Positions 1 through 7,340 of a DNA stretch of 64,000 bases are shown here, piece by piece. The notes below the pieces were generated by a model, which saw only the letters and a list, made by a program, of their open reading frames with translations, searched no databases and was not told where the DNA came from. Source of the DNA: Acidobacteriota bacterium (GTDB lineage Bacteria > Acidobacteriota > Terriglobia > Bryobacterales > Bryobacteraceae); NCBI GenBank assembly GCA_017307505.1, contig JAFKEE010000019.1:124001-188000 (forward strand), given 5' to 3'. A program made the position numbers and the translations under genes. Within the stretch, counting starts at the first letter, position 1. Every line of letters begins with the position of its first letter.

Positions 1-1
1 C

Positions 2-505
2 GTGGCGGATGTGCAGAAACTGTTACGGCAGCGGCGCAAGATTCAGCCGCAGCAGGAAGACGACTTCATGGTGCGCGATCCGCAGGAGCTGATCAGCACA
101 CTGACGGGCACCACACAGCTCCTGACGATGCTGCTGGGGGCGGTCGCCGCGGTGAGCCTGCTGGTGGGCGGCATCGGGATTATGAACATCATGCTGGTCT
201 CGGTGACGGAGCGGACGAGGGAGATTGGGGTGAGGCTGGCGATTGGGGCGTTTGAGCACGATGTGATGACGCAGTTCCTGGTGGAGGCGGTGGTGCTGTC
301 TTCGCTGGGCGGGGCGATGGGCCTGACGTTGGGGCTGCTGGTCTCAGTGGCGGGCGCGAAGGCTCTGGAGGTGCCGTTCCAGCCGGATATGCGGATTGCC
401 ACGATCGCCTTTCTCTTCTCGGCGATGGTGGGCGTGTTGTTTGGATTTGTGCCGGCGCGCAAGGCTGCGCAGCTGGATCCGATCGAAGCGCTGCGGCACG
501 AGTGA
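2..505 (+). CDS. MacB-like ABC transporter permease, C-terminal part
   Basis: This is the C-terminal 167 residues of a FtsX/MacB-family permease; the window edge cuts the 5' part. Three hydrophobic segments are visible, at about residues 38-62, 90-122 and 130-150. The stretch between the first two carries the family signature (GGIGIMNIMLVSVTERTREIG). The protein ends with the usual PARKAAQLDPIEALRHE tail, which lies in the cytoplasm. Proteins of this type form export or mechanotransmission complexes with a MacB ATPase and an RND-like adaptor. Acidobacteria carry many such permeases, including ones with their own periplasmic domain. The ATPase and adaptor would lie upstream, outside the window, so substrate and exact subclass cannot be told. 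Confidence 0.9.
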   Translation: MADVQKLLRQRRKIQPQQEDDFMVRDPQELISTLTGTTQLLTMLLGAVAAVSLLVGGIGIMNIMLVSVTERTREIGVRLAIGAFEHDVMTQFLVEAVVLSSLGGAMGLTLGLLVSVAGAKALEVPFQPDMRIATIAFLFSAMVGVLFGFVPARKAAQLDPIEALRHE

Positions 506-509
506 GGGA

Positions 510-869
510 TCAGCGACTGGGGCCGCGCCAGGCTGCGCCGACATGGTCAGTGAGCGGACGGCGTGGGGCCTTGCGGCGGTGGGCGGCCTCAGCGCGAGCG
601 GCGGCGCATTCGGCGTAGCGGCTCATGTCGGCTTCGGCATAGGTGAAGGCGTGGTTGGTGGTGGTTTCGTAGCCCTGTTCCAGAACCGAACGGCATAACA
701 GCGGCAGTTCCTGGAGGCGGATGCCGTACTGGCGGGACATGGCCAGGTTGGTTGTGACGCTATAGGGGGTACGACTGCGGTCAGCGGCTACGCCTTCGAA
801 CTGGAAGACACGCGCGCCGAGCGTCTCTTTAAACCCGGTCAACACAAACTGCATTTTCGGTTTATCCAA
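510..869 (-). CDS. Hypothetical 119-aa protein, last gene of a small operon
   Basis: I do not recognise this protein. The chosen start is TTG at 869 because an AAGGAG Shine-Dalgarno lies 7 nt upstream; an internal ATG five codons later has no such site. The N-terminal half (VLTGFKETLGARVFQFEGVAADRSRTPY) looks like a folded beta-rich domain. The C-terminus is rich in Arg and Ala. There is no signal peptide or membrane segment. It follows the GIY-YIG-like gene by 26 nt and ends 4 nt from the convergent permease stop, so it is probably the distal gene of the 30-aa/71-aa/GIY-YIG-like/119-aa transcription unit. Confidence 0.6.
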   Translation of the reverse strand: MDKPKMQFVLTGFKETLGARVFQFEGVAADRSRTPYSVTTNLAMSRQYGIRLQELPLLCRSVLEQGYETTTNHAFTYAEADMSRYAECAAARAEAAHRRKAPRRPLTDHVGAAWRGPSR

Positions 870-895
870 TGAAATGCTCCTTTCCCTTTCGACGA

Positions 896-1198
896 TTATT
901 TCTGCGGCGATGGCGGATGCGGCTGGGCCGGTTTGTACTCGAGGATCAGGCTGGCCAGGCGAACCACCTGACGGGCCCGATCGCAGACCTCAAAGACAAA
1001 ACCGGTGGGCCGTTGGATGGAGTTGGCGGACCCGGAGAGTGCCACTCGTTCCAATAGCGCTTGCTGGATGTTATCCGCGTCACCGATATACAGCCATTCC
1101 GTGGCGTTCGATAGTCCGTAGACGCCAGGCAGCGGGGGAGCATGCTCCCGGATGGAACCTGCTGTGAACGACCGGGGAAAAGGTCTTTCAAACGGCAT
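896..1198 (-). CDS. Degenerate GIY-YIG domain protein
   Basis: This 100-aa protein has the outline of a GIY-YIG fold: PGVYGLS at residues 24-30, LYIGDADN at 36-43, and a C-terminal helix ending LILEYKPAQP that resembles the ELI..Y.P.lN end of the family. The residues that make GIY-YIG domains nucleases look absent. The basic run that normally follows YIG.t.nl (R/K-R-R) is Q-Q-A here, and the metal-binding Glu position before the LI pair appears to be Ala/Ser. It is therefore probably a binding or structural domain rather than an active nuclease. The start ATG has AGGGA 7 nt upstream and lies 9 nt after the 71-aa gene stop. The role is unknown. Confidence 0.62.
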   Translation of the reverse strand: MPFERPFPRSFTAGSIREHAPPLPGVYGLSNATEWLYIGDADNIQQALLERVALSGSANSIQRPTGFVFEVCDRARQVVRLASLILEYKPAQPHPPSPQK

Positions 1199-1207
1199 GA
1201 GGCATCC

Positions 1208-1423
1208 CTATTTCTTCCCCGGCGCAGCGCCCCGTACCTTGTCCTGTTCGAGCACCGCCTTGAGGCGCGTCACGAGGGACTTGCCCAAGGTGATGTCTTC
1301 GGATTTGGATATGTATCCCGGCATTTTTGGATCGATGAACTCGCGACGGAACAGTTGATCGGAAGCGAGGGAGACCAAAAGCTCAATCTCGTGGGTGCTG
1401 AGCTTCACCGTTTTCTGCATCAT
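1208..1423 (-). CDS. Hypothetical 71-aa protein
   Basis: This is a small soluble, probably helical protein (MMQKTVKLSTHEIELLVSLA...) with a charged C-terminus and no recognised domain. The sequence LSTHEIELLVSLASDQLFRREFIDP resembles small helical proteins found near regulatory genes, but I cannot name a family. Its ATG overlaps the stop of the upstream 30-aa ORF in an ATGA arrangement, which predicts translational coupling. It lies 9 nt before the GIY-YIG-like gene. A second in-frame Met directly follows the first, so the start could be one codon later. Confidence 0.6.
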   Translation of the reverse strand: MMQKTVKLSTHEIELLVSLASDQLFRREFIDPKMPGYISKSEDITLGKSLVTRLKAVLEQDKVRGAAPGKK

Positions 1424-1512
1424 GCGCCGCCTGCGTGGCGTCCCGCAGGGGTTCCTACCGGGAGGACTGATAACGGCCGGGCGACTTGAGGACAGGGATG
1501 GTCCTTTGACAT
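1420..1512 (-). CDS. 30-aa small ORF with strong SD, coupled to the 71-aa gene
   Basis: This ORF begins with ATG at 1512 and has an eight-base Shine-Dalgarno GGAGGAGG at 1525-1518, 5 nt upstream. That is the strongest ribosome-binding site in this region. It encodes a Pro/Gly-rich 30-residue peptide (MSKDHPCPQVARPL...) with one Cys and no membrane segment, and its stop overlaps the next gene start (ATGA). It could be a leader peptide or a translational coupler for the 71-aa gene rather than a functional protein. The evidence is positional only; no homologue is recognised. Confidence 0.5.
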   Translation of the reverse strand: MSKDHPCPQVARPLSVLPVGTPAGRHAGGA

Positions 1513-1609
1513 GGCAACCTCCTCCGGTTGTAGGGTTGGGGCTAAGAGGACAGGACAGGCAGCGTGACTTAGTTCAGGCGGCCGGTGACTGAACGGAGGT
1601 GTCCAGACA

Positions 1610-1695
1610 TTAACCATTGTTAGTTAACTGAAGTTGCAAGTCAAGGCACGAAGTGACACAATTGGGAGCCGCTGATTTACTTACCGAAGTTAAGT
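1610..1695. promoter_or_regulatory. Inverted repeats in the XRE/small-operon divergent region
   Basis: Two AT-rich inverted repeats lie in the 204-bp gap between the divergent small operon and the XRE gene. The first is TTAAC-N8-GTTAA at 1610-1627. The second is ACTTA-N7-TAAGT at 1679-1695, ending 22 nt before the XRE start. Both contain a TTAACT/AAGTTA element and stand out against the GC-rich background. By position they are candidate operators for the XRE protein, controlling itself and the leftward operon. This is inference from symmetry and location. Confidence 0.4.
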
Positions 1696-1716
1696 TACAT
1701 TCGGGCCGGAGCACAC

Positions 1717-2595
1717 GTGGACGTCTCGCTACTGATCAGGCAGCGCCTGAGCGAAGTTGGCCTGGACCAGAAGGATCTGGCTGCCGCCGCGCAGGTGACG
1801 GAATCTTACATCTCCCAGCTATTGGGCCGGAAGAAGGCGCCGCCGGCGCCGGGGCGTACGGACATCTACGAAAAGCTCGAGCGGGTGTTGCGTGTGCCGG
1901 TTGGCGAGCTGTCGAGACTGGCGGATGTGCAGCGCCGGGCGGAGATCAAAAAGAAGGCGGCGGAACCGCCTACGCCTCTCTTCAAGGACTGCCGCGATCT
2001 CATCCTGCGGAAGTGCGAACCGCATAGCCGCGACGAGGTTCGCCGGATCTTCGAGAAGGATCCGTTCGGCGAACTGGAGCGGCTGGTGACGCAAAAGATC
2101 CTGGATGTGGCTCAGGGTGTCGCGCGGGAAGAATTGCGCAATGAGGCCTGGTTACGGGCCTTGGCGGAGCATAGCGAACGCAGTTTTGAGCAGGTCCGGG
2201 TGGCGATGCTGGAGTTTCTGGACACAGACATATTCCAGGTTTCGCTGGAGAGCTGTGTATCGTTCCTCCATCCAATGATAGACTCCTGGGACATAGACTT
2301 ACGATCGTTCGGTATGGAAGTCGTCCTGAACAAGCGGCTGGGACCGGGCGGAGTCAAGCGTTTCGAGTTCGTTGAGCGCTCGCCTGAGCGGCCACCCGAG
2401 ATGGAGCCGGGCTTTGAGCGGTTTTTGCGGGATGCGTCCCTGAGCGGGAACGCGACCGAAGAGGAGATTGAGTTTTTGAGAAGGCTGAAGTTTAGCGGTA
2501 GGCGTCCCTCGGCGCTGTATTACTACCGCGAGCTGCAGAATTTGCGGGACCCACTGCATTTCCCAGACTCCCCTGCCGATGGCGGTGTCCGGTGA
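1717..2595 (+). CDS. XRE-family HTH transcriptional regulator
   Basis: A Cro/CI-type helix-turn-helix occupies about residues 5-65: LLIRQRLSEVGLDQKDLAAAA, then VTESYISQLLGRKKAPP with the recognition helix, then YEKLERVLRVPVGELSRLA. The remaining ~220 residues are a helical, charged domain that I cannot assign and that may bind a ligand or partner. The start is GTG at 1717, with GGAG 5 nt upstream. It is divergent from the small operon of unknown proteins, and paired inverted repeats in the shared upstream region suggest local or autoregulation. No membrane segment is present. Confidence 0.8.
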   Translation: MDVSLLIRQRLSEVGLDQKDLAAAAQVTESYISQLLGRKKAPPAPGRTDIYEKLERVLRVPVGELSRLADVQRRAEIKKKAAEPPTPLFKDCRDLILRKCEPHSRDEVRRIFEKDPFGELERLVTQKILDVAQGVAREELRNEAWLRALAEHSERSFEQVRVAMLEFLDTDIFQVSLESCVSFLHPMIDSWDIDLRSFGMEVVLNKRLGPGGVKRFEFVERSPERPPEMEPGFERFLRDASLSGNATEEEIEFLRRLKFSGRRPSALYYYRELQNLRDPLHFPDSPADGGVR

Positions 2596-2734
2596 ATCGA
2601 GGGCGCTTGGATTGCGCCCGTCAGTTCTGTATCTGCGGCATGGCAGATTGGCGGTTTAAGTTCGAGAATCTCAGGAGCCTCGCTGATCCTTCACCCAGGT
2701 GCGGCGGCCTTACTGAAAGTGAAGGAGAAGTTTG

Positions 2735-4279
2735 ATGCGCATTATCCTGGTCAACCCGAGCGACGTAGCATTTGGTGTTGGCGTTATTACTCCACGATGG
2801 CTGTATGTACTGGCCGCAGCGACACCGCAGAAGTATGGGGATCCGATCATTGTCGACGAGACACTGGAAGCCATCAATCCAGAACAGATCCAGCCCGGCG
2901 ATGTTGTCGGCATCGGGATCCACACCGCCAATGCATTGCGTGGTTTTGAAGTGGGCCGCCTGGCTCGCGAGCGCGGCGCGACGGTTGTGTTTGGCGGCAT
3001 CCACTCGACGCTGTATCCGGGTGAGGCTGTGGAATACGGTGCGGCGCATTCGGTGGTGCAAGGCGATGGCGATGAGGCATGGGGCCAACTGCTGGCGGAT
3101 CACGTGGCGGGCAAGCTGCAGCCGCTGTACGACGGCGGACGCGTAAAGTCGGGGCAGTTCCTGCCGGCGCGCTGGGACCTGCTGCCGCCGAAGAGCTACA
3201 TGTGGGCGTCGGTACAGACGGTGCGCGGGTGTCCGAAGCACTGTTCCTTCTGCTCAGTGTGGCGGACGGACGGGCAGGCTCCGCGGCAGAGGACGGGCGA
3301 TGCGGTGATCGATGAGATCGTGCAGCTGCGGCGCATGGGTTACCGGTTCATCGCGCTGGCGGATGACAACTTCTATCCGGTGACGCTGAACGACCTGGCG
3401 CTGGCGGAGCGGCAGGGCAACATGGAGAAGCTGGCCGAACTGCAGAAGATGCGGGCGGACCGGTTCGAGTTCATGGAACTGCTGGCCGGGCTGCCGGAAG
3501 ACACCATCATGTTCACGCAGATCACGATGGAAGCGGCGGAGGATATCGAGTTCCTGAAGGCGATGCGGAAGGCGCGCATTCGCGGGGCCCTGGTGGGAGT
3601 GGAGGCCGTGACTCCGGAAGGCCTGAAGACGGTGTTCAAGGACTTCAACCTGTCGGGCGACAAGCTAGTAGAGCGGCTGAAGCTGTTCAAAGCGAACGGC
3701 GTGCATGTTCTGGGTTCGTTCATCTTCGGGCTTTCCAGCGACCGGGCAGAGACATTCGATGCCACGGCGGAGCTGGCGAAGAAGGCCGAGCTGACGTTTG
3801 CGCAGTTTGTAATGATGACGCCCTTCCCCGGGACGGTCGATTTCGACAAGTGGGAGAAGAGTTCGCAGGGCAAGAACGAGAAGGTGGAAGGGATTCCGAT
3901 TACTCGTTACTGGCTGATTCCGGGCCACCGGCGTCCGAAGTTGTACATGCCGCATCCGAGCATGAGTTCGGAAGAGATCCGCATCCGGACGCAGGGGGTG
4001 TGGGACAAGTACTACACGCTGGGCGAAGTGTGGAAGCGGGCCCAGTGCGTGAAGTCGCTGAAGGGCAGGCTGGCGTTTGTGTTCATCTCGAAGCTGTACC
4101 GGCAGATGTACGCCAATACGGGCATTGCCACGGATAGCGCTCGCAGGAAGAGCGCGAACCGTTGGGCGCGCTGGACGGCGCTGATCTGCCTGAAGCTGTT
4201 CCGCGGGAAGATGATGCCGGAGCTGGAAGTGCCGCGCCTGGCGACTTCGCAGACCGTGCTTACGAACATCGCGCAGTAG
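2735..4279 (+). CDS. B12-binding-domain radical SAM enzyme
   Basis: This 514-aa protein has an N-terminal cobalamin-binding Rossmann-like domain (about 1-130, with VFGGIHSTLYPGEAV and VVQGDGDEAW). A radical SAM TIM barrel follows, with the [4Fe-4S] motif C166-x3-C170-x2-C173 in RGCPKHCSFC. The C-terminal ~120 residues resemble those of other class B radical SAM methylases and cyclases. Such enzymes methylate or rearrange unactivated carbons; the substrate cannot be told here and no biosynthetic partner lies next to it. ATG 2735 is preferred over TTG 2732 because AAGGAG is 7 nt upstream. It is a single-gene unit closed by a hairpin terminator. The hopanoid-type (HpnP/HpnR) and BchE-like families share this architecture, so a lipid role is possible but unproven. 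Confidence 0.85.
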   Translation: MRIILVNPSDVAFGVGVITPRWLYVLAAATPQKYGDPIIVDETLEAINPEQIQPGDVVGIGIHTANALRGFEVGRLARERGATVVFGGIHSTLYPGEAVEYGAAHSVVQGDGDEAWGQLLADHVAGKLQPLYDGGRVKSGQFLPARWDLLPPKSYMWASVQTVRGCPKHCSFCSVWRTDGQAPRQRTGDAVIDEIVQLRRMGYRFIALADDNFYPVTLNDLALAERQGNMEKLAELQKMRADRFEFMELLAGLPEDTIMFTQITMEAAEDIEFLKAMRKARIRGALVGVEAVTPEGLKTVFKDFNLSGDKLVERLKLFKANGVHVLGSFIFGLSSDRAETFDATAELAKKAELTFAQFVMMTPFPGTVDFDKWEKSSQGKNEKVEGIPITRYWLIPGHRRPKLYMPHPSMSSEEIRIRTQGVWDKYYTLGEVWKRAQCVKSLKGRLAFVFISKLYRQMYANTGIATDSARRKSANRWARWTALICLKLFRGKMMPELEVPRLATSQTVLTNIAQ

Positions 4280-4294
4280 TTTTCGTCACGAATC

Positions 4295-4331
4295 GGGCGT
4301 AGGGGGCGACCTCTACGCCCTCTTTATTTTT
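4295..4331 (+). terminator. Rho-independent terminator after the radical SAM gene
   Basis: A perfect 8-bp stem GGGCGTAG / CTACGCCC (4295-4302 and 4313-4320) with a 10-nt loop is followed by TCTTTATTTTT. It lies 16 nt after the radical SAM stop and overlaps the last codons of the convergent NTF2-like gene. Confidence 0.85.
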
Positions 4332-4773
4332 CGGCGTCGGTGTGCCAGCCGGGGTTGGTCCACTGGCCGTTGCGGCGGACGAAGATTTCCGTGACGCGGC
4401 CGGAGGAGATGGAGCGTTTCCCCTTGGTTTCGGTTTCGACGAGGTAGCTGCTCCAGACGATGGCGACATCTCCGAAGTGCTGGACTTCCGTGCGGGGGAA
4501 TTCGAGGCGGAGGAGTTTGCCTCCGGCGGCCTGGAATTCTTCCGCACTCTTGAAGACCTCCGCCTGGTGTTTCCAGGCTGACTCTCCGGCGCTGATGACG
4601 AGCGTGTCGGGCGGGACGAGTCTGGCGAGCGCTTTGGTGTCGTTGACGAACCAGGAGCGCCAGACGGTTTCGCGGACGGCGAGGAGCTCGGCGTCGCCGG
4701 ATTGGGCGGCGGCGGTGAAAAGGCCCACCAGCAGTAGGGCGGCGAGGGTCCAGGTGTTGCGGCGAGGGATCAT
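4324..4773 (-). CDS. Exported SnoaL/NTF2-like (DUF4440-type) protein
   Basis: This 149-aa protein has a Sec signal peptide (hydrophobic TLAALLLVGLFTAAAQS, residues 8-24). A compact alpha+beta domain of the nuclear-transport-factor-2-like superfamily follows: E..LLAVRETVWRSWFVNDTKALARLVPPDTLVIS, then VEVQHFGDVAIVWSSYLVE and a C-terminal RRNGQW..PGWH strand. Members bind small hydrophobic ligands or act as simple isomerases or hydrolases; no catalytic set is identifiable here. Its start overlaps the DoxX stop by 4 nt, which makes it the third gene of a cupin/DoxX/NTF2-like operon divergent from a MocR regulator. Confidence 0.75.
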   Translation of the reverse strand: MIPRRNTWTLAALLLVGLFTAAAQSGDAELLAVRETVWRSWFVNDTKALARLVPPDTLVISAGESAWKHQAEVFKSAEEFQAAGGKLLRLEFPRTEVQHFGDVAIVWSSYLVETETKGKRSISSGRVTEIFVRRNGQWTNPGWHTDAEK

Positions 4774-5180
4774 GGTTTGCTCCTTGTGTCGTAGATTGCG
4801 AGAAACACCGCGGCCGCCGAAGCGGAGAAGACCGAGTAGTCCAGCGGTGACTTGATGCCTAGCGAGATCGCCATGGCGGTGCCGAAGAGGACGAGCAGGA
4901 TCGCGCTGGCGAGGGCGGTCCAGCGGGGCCAGAGTCCCAGGATGAGTGCGAAGCCCAGGACGAGTTCAGCGATGGTGGCCGACCAGCCGAGGAACGGAAT
5001 GGTGGAGGCGGGCATGAAGGCGTTGACCTCGGCGGTGTATTTCAGGAAGTTTGAGAAGTTGCCGTAGCCGACGTCTTTGCCGTAGAGGCCGAAGCGGGAG
5101 GCTACTCCGGAGAGAAAGGCTGCTCCCAGGGCGAGGCGGGCGTAGAGGATGGCGGCGCGTTCCTTGGTGGGGGCGGTCAT
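4770..5180 (-). CDS. DoxX family membrane protein
   Basis: This 136-aa integral membrane protein has about four hydrophobic helices (residues ~9-30, 60-80, 84-106, 110-130). It shows the DoxX pattern of an N-terminal ARLALGAAFLSGVASRFGL helix and a mid-protein GWSATIAELVLGFALILGLWPRWTALASAILL block. DoxX proteins are small quinone-related or redox-associated membrane subunits, often encoded near oxidoreductases and stress genes; the biochemical role is not settled. It is translationally coupled on both sides by 4-nt overlaps, to the cupin gene upstream and the NTF2-like gene downstream. Confidence 0.82.
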   Translation of the reverse strand: MTAPTKERAAILYARLALGAAFLSGVASRFGLYGKDVGYGNFSNFLKYTAEVNAFMPASTIPFLGWSATIAELVLGFALILGLWPRWTALASAILLVLFGTAMAISLGIKSPLDYSVFSASAAAVFLAIYDTRSKP

Positions 5181-5737
5181 TGGGTGGCCTCGGGGGAGTG
5201 GGACGGGGTGGGGACGGGTGGCCTGGTGGCCGTGGGCCTCTTGATTGAAGACGCGTGGGAAACGGGCGCCCGCTTACTTACGTGCGCGGTTCGCAGGTCG
5301 GGGGGATACGGGGCAGGTGCGGTTTGGGCGTGGGGGACATCGACGCTTAAGGGCGTGTCGTGGTCGCAGAGGAAGTAGGCTACGAACTTCGCGGGGGCGG
5401 TTTTGCTGGCGTTGGCGGAGATGGCGTGCACTCCGTTTGGGGCTTCGTAGAAGCCCTCGCCTGCCTTGAAGATTGCCTCGGGTTCGCCTTGCACTTGTGT
5501 GCGGATGGCTCCCTGGACGACATAGCCAATAACCGGGCAGGGGTGGCTGTGGGCAGAGGAGGATTCTCCGGGTCCGTAATTGACTTCGAGCATGGTGGCT
5601 TGCAGGCGGCCGCCCTGGAGGTGCGGCAGGGCCTGGGTGAGCACCGGGCGGACTCGCTGGGGCGCCGCGGCGGGCAGGCTCGCCAGCGCGCAACTGACGA
5701 GCAGGCCTGTGCCCGCACGTTGGAGGAAGTGGGTCAT
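5177..5737 (-). CDS. Exported cupin-domain protein
   Basis: This 186-aa protein has a signal peptide (LLVSCALASLPAAAPQ) and a single cupin barrel. The first cupin motif is seen as SSAHSHPCPVIGYVVQGAI, with two His as likely metal ligands, and the second as the GEGFYEAPNGVHAISAN segment, with Glu and His. The last ~50 residues are a Pro/Thr-rich low-complexity tail, unusual for a cupin and probably disordered. The ATG has AAGGAG 7 nt upstream. It is the first gene of the cupin/DoxX/NTF2-like operon. A TTGTGA-N16-TACGAT promoter lies in the region shared with the divergent MocR gene. Confidence 0.8.
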   Translation of the reverse strand: MTHFLQRAGTGLLVSCALASLPAAAPQRVRPVLTQALPHLQGGRLQATMLEVNYGPGESSSAHSHPCPVIGYVVQGAIRTQVQGEPEAIFKAGEGFYEAPNGVHAISANASKTAPAKFVAYFLCDHDTPLSVDVPHAQTAPAPYPPDLRTAHVSKRAPVSHASSIKRPTATRPPVPTPSHSPEATQ

Positions 5738-5758
5738 CGACAGCTCCTTGTGAATTCC

Positions 5759-5815
5759 ATCGTACGGGATAGTGGATTAGTCACAAGGTCCATTTATGCT
5801 ATGGTCGCTGTACCA
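5759..5815. promoter_or_regulatory. Divergent promoter and putative MocR operator
   Basis: For the leftward cupin operon, a sigma70-like promoter reads TTGTGA (complement of 5781-5786), 16-nt spacer, TACGAT (complement of 5759-5764). Next to it are two GGTC direct repeats (5787-5790 and 5803-5806, 16 bp apart) and the imperfect dyad TGGT-N6-ACCA (5802-5815). Direct repeats about 1.5-2 helical turns apart near the -35 are typical of MocR-family operators. The rightward gene may use TATGCT at 5795-5800 as its -10. Assignments are by pattern only. Confidence 0.4.
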
Positions 5816-5820
5816 CTTTT

Positions 5821-7329
5821 ATGGCGAAGCAATCGACCGCTTTCAGCCTCGTGCTGCCGGCCAGGGAGGCGAAGACTCCGGCGTTCCGCTGGCTGTATGG
5901 CGCGTTGCGGGCCGCGATCCTGGACGGGCGGCTGCGGCCGGGATCGAGACTGCCGGCGACCCGGGAGTTGGCCGTGCAGTACGGACTCTCGCGCGGGACG
6001 ATTGTGGCGGCGTTCGAGCAATTGAAGGCCGAAGGGTATCTGGAAGGGGTGGTGGGGTCGGGCACGCGGGTGAGCCAGGTGCTGCCGGAGCAACTGCTCG
6101 AAGTGGCTCGGGCTGAGCCGAAGAGGCCGGCGCGCGTGGCAGAGCGGATGCGGGTGGTTTCCGAGTACGGCCGCCGGGTGCAACTGTTCTCCAACCTGGA
6201 GGCGCGGCCGACACGGGCGTTCCGGTCGAATGTGCCGGCGCTGGATCTGTTTCCGGCGACGCTGTGGGCGCAGGTGGCGGCGCGACGGCTGCGGCGGGTG
6301 TCGACACAACTGCTGCTTGGGTGCGACGCGATGGGCTACCTGCCTCTGCGGCGAGCGGTGGCCGAGTATCTGAACACGTCGCGCGGGGTGCAGTGTGTGC
6401 CGGAGCAGGTGGCGATTGTGAGCGGCGTGCAGGAGGCGCTGGATCTCACGGCCCGGGTGCTGGTGAATGCAGGGGACCGGGTGTGCATGGAGAATCCGGG
6501 TTATACGGGCGCGCGGACGACGTTTGAGGCGATGGGGGCCCAGGTGGAGGGGATCGGGCTGGATGACGAGGGGCTGCAGATGGAGCCGGCGGCGCTGAAG
6601 GACGCGCGGCTGGTGTACGTCACTCCGGGGCACCAGTTTCCGCTGGGAATCACGATGAGCCTGCCGCGGCGGCTGCAATTGCTGGAGTGGGCCCGGAAGA
6701 GCCAGGCGATGATCCTGGAAGACGACTACGACAGCGAGTACCGCTACTCGGGCCGGCCGGTGCCGGCGCTGCAGGGGTTGGACCGGCACGGGTTGGTGCT
6801 GTTCACGGGGAGTTTCAGTAAGGTGCTGTTTCCGTCGCTGCGGTTGGGGTATCTGGTGCTGCCGCCGGATCTGGTGGAGGTGTTCTCGGCGACGATTTCG
6901 GTGACGAGCCGGCATGCTCCGGTGCTGGAGCAGGCGGTGTTGTGCGACTTCATTGCGGAAGGACATTTCGGGCGGCATTTGCGGCGGATGCGGGCCATCT
7001 ACGCGGAGAGAGTGTCGGTACTGCTGGAGAGTGCCCGGAGTGAACTGGCTGGACTGCTGGAGATCTCGGATGTCGAGGCGGGGTTGCAGACGGCGGGGTG
7101 GCTGCGGAGCGGACTGGAGGGCCGGGCTGTGCGCGCGGCGGCGGCGCGGCGGAATGTGGATGTCGTGCCGCTGAGCGAGTACAGCTACGGTGGAGGGATT
7201 CCAGAAGGATTGCAGCTGGGTTTCGCGGCGATCGATCTAAGGGAGATCCGGCGCGGGGTGCGGGCATTGCGGATGGCGCTGGAGGAGGAGTTGCGAGCCC
7301 GGAGGAGTGGGAAGCGGCTGTCGCGGTAG
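5821..7329 (+). CDS. MocR-family regulator (GntR HTH fused to aminotransferase domain)
   Basis: This 502-aa protein has a GntR winged helix at about residues 22-85 (RWLYGALRAAILDGRLRPGSRLPATRELA, then VGSGTRV). A ~45-residue linker and a fold-type I aminotransferase domain follow. The PLP Schiff-base lysine is K334 in SFSKVLFPSLRLGY, and EDDYDSEYRY supplies the conserved Asp/Tyr region. These proteins sense PLP or amino-compound adducts and regulate neighbouring genes. It is divergent from the cupin/DoxX/NTF2-like operon, the likely target. ATG 5821 has no clear SD and may be expressed from a short leader. Enzymatic activity is not expected. Confidence 0.88.
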   Translation: MAKQSTAFSLVLPAREAKTPAFRWLYGALRAAILDGRLRPGSRLPATRELAVQYGLSRGTIVAAFEQLKAEGYLEGVVGSGTRVSQVLPEQLLEVARAEPKRPARVAERMRVVSEYGRRVQLFSNLEARPTRAFRSNVPALDLFPATLWAQVAARRLRRVSTQLLLGCDAMGYLPLRRAVAEYLNTSRGVQCVPEQVAIVSGVQEALDLTARVLVNAGDRVCMENPGYTGARTTFEAMGAQVEGIGLDDEGLQMEPAALKDARLVYVTPGHQFPLGITMSLPRRLQLLEWARKSQAMILEDDYDSEYRYSGRPVPALQGLDRHGLVLFTGSFSKVLFPSLRLGYLVLPPDLVEVFSATISVTSRHAPVLEQAVLCDFIAEGHFGRHLRRMRAIYAERVSVLLESARSELAGLLEISDVEAGLQTAGWLRSGLEGRAVRAAAARRNVDVVPLSEYSYGGGIPEGLQLGFAAIDLREIRRGVRALRMALEEELRARRSGKRLSR

Positions 7330-7340
7330 GTCTGGCGCGC

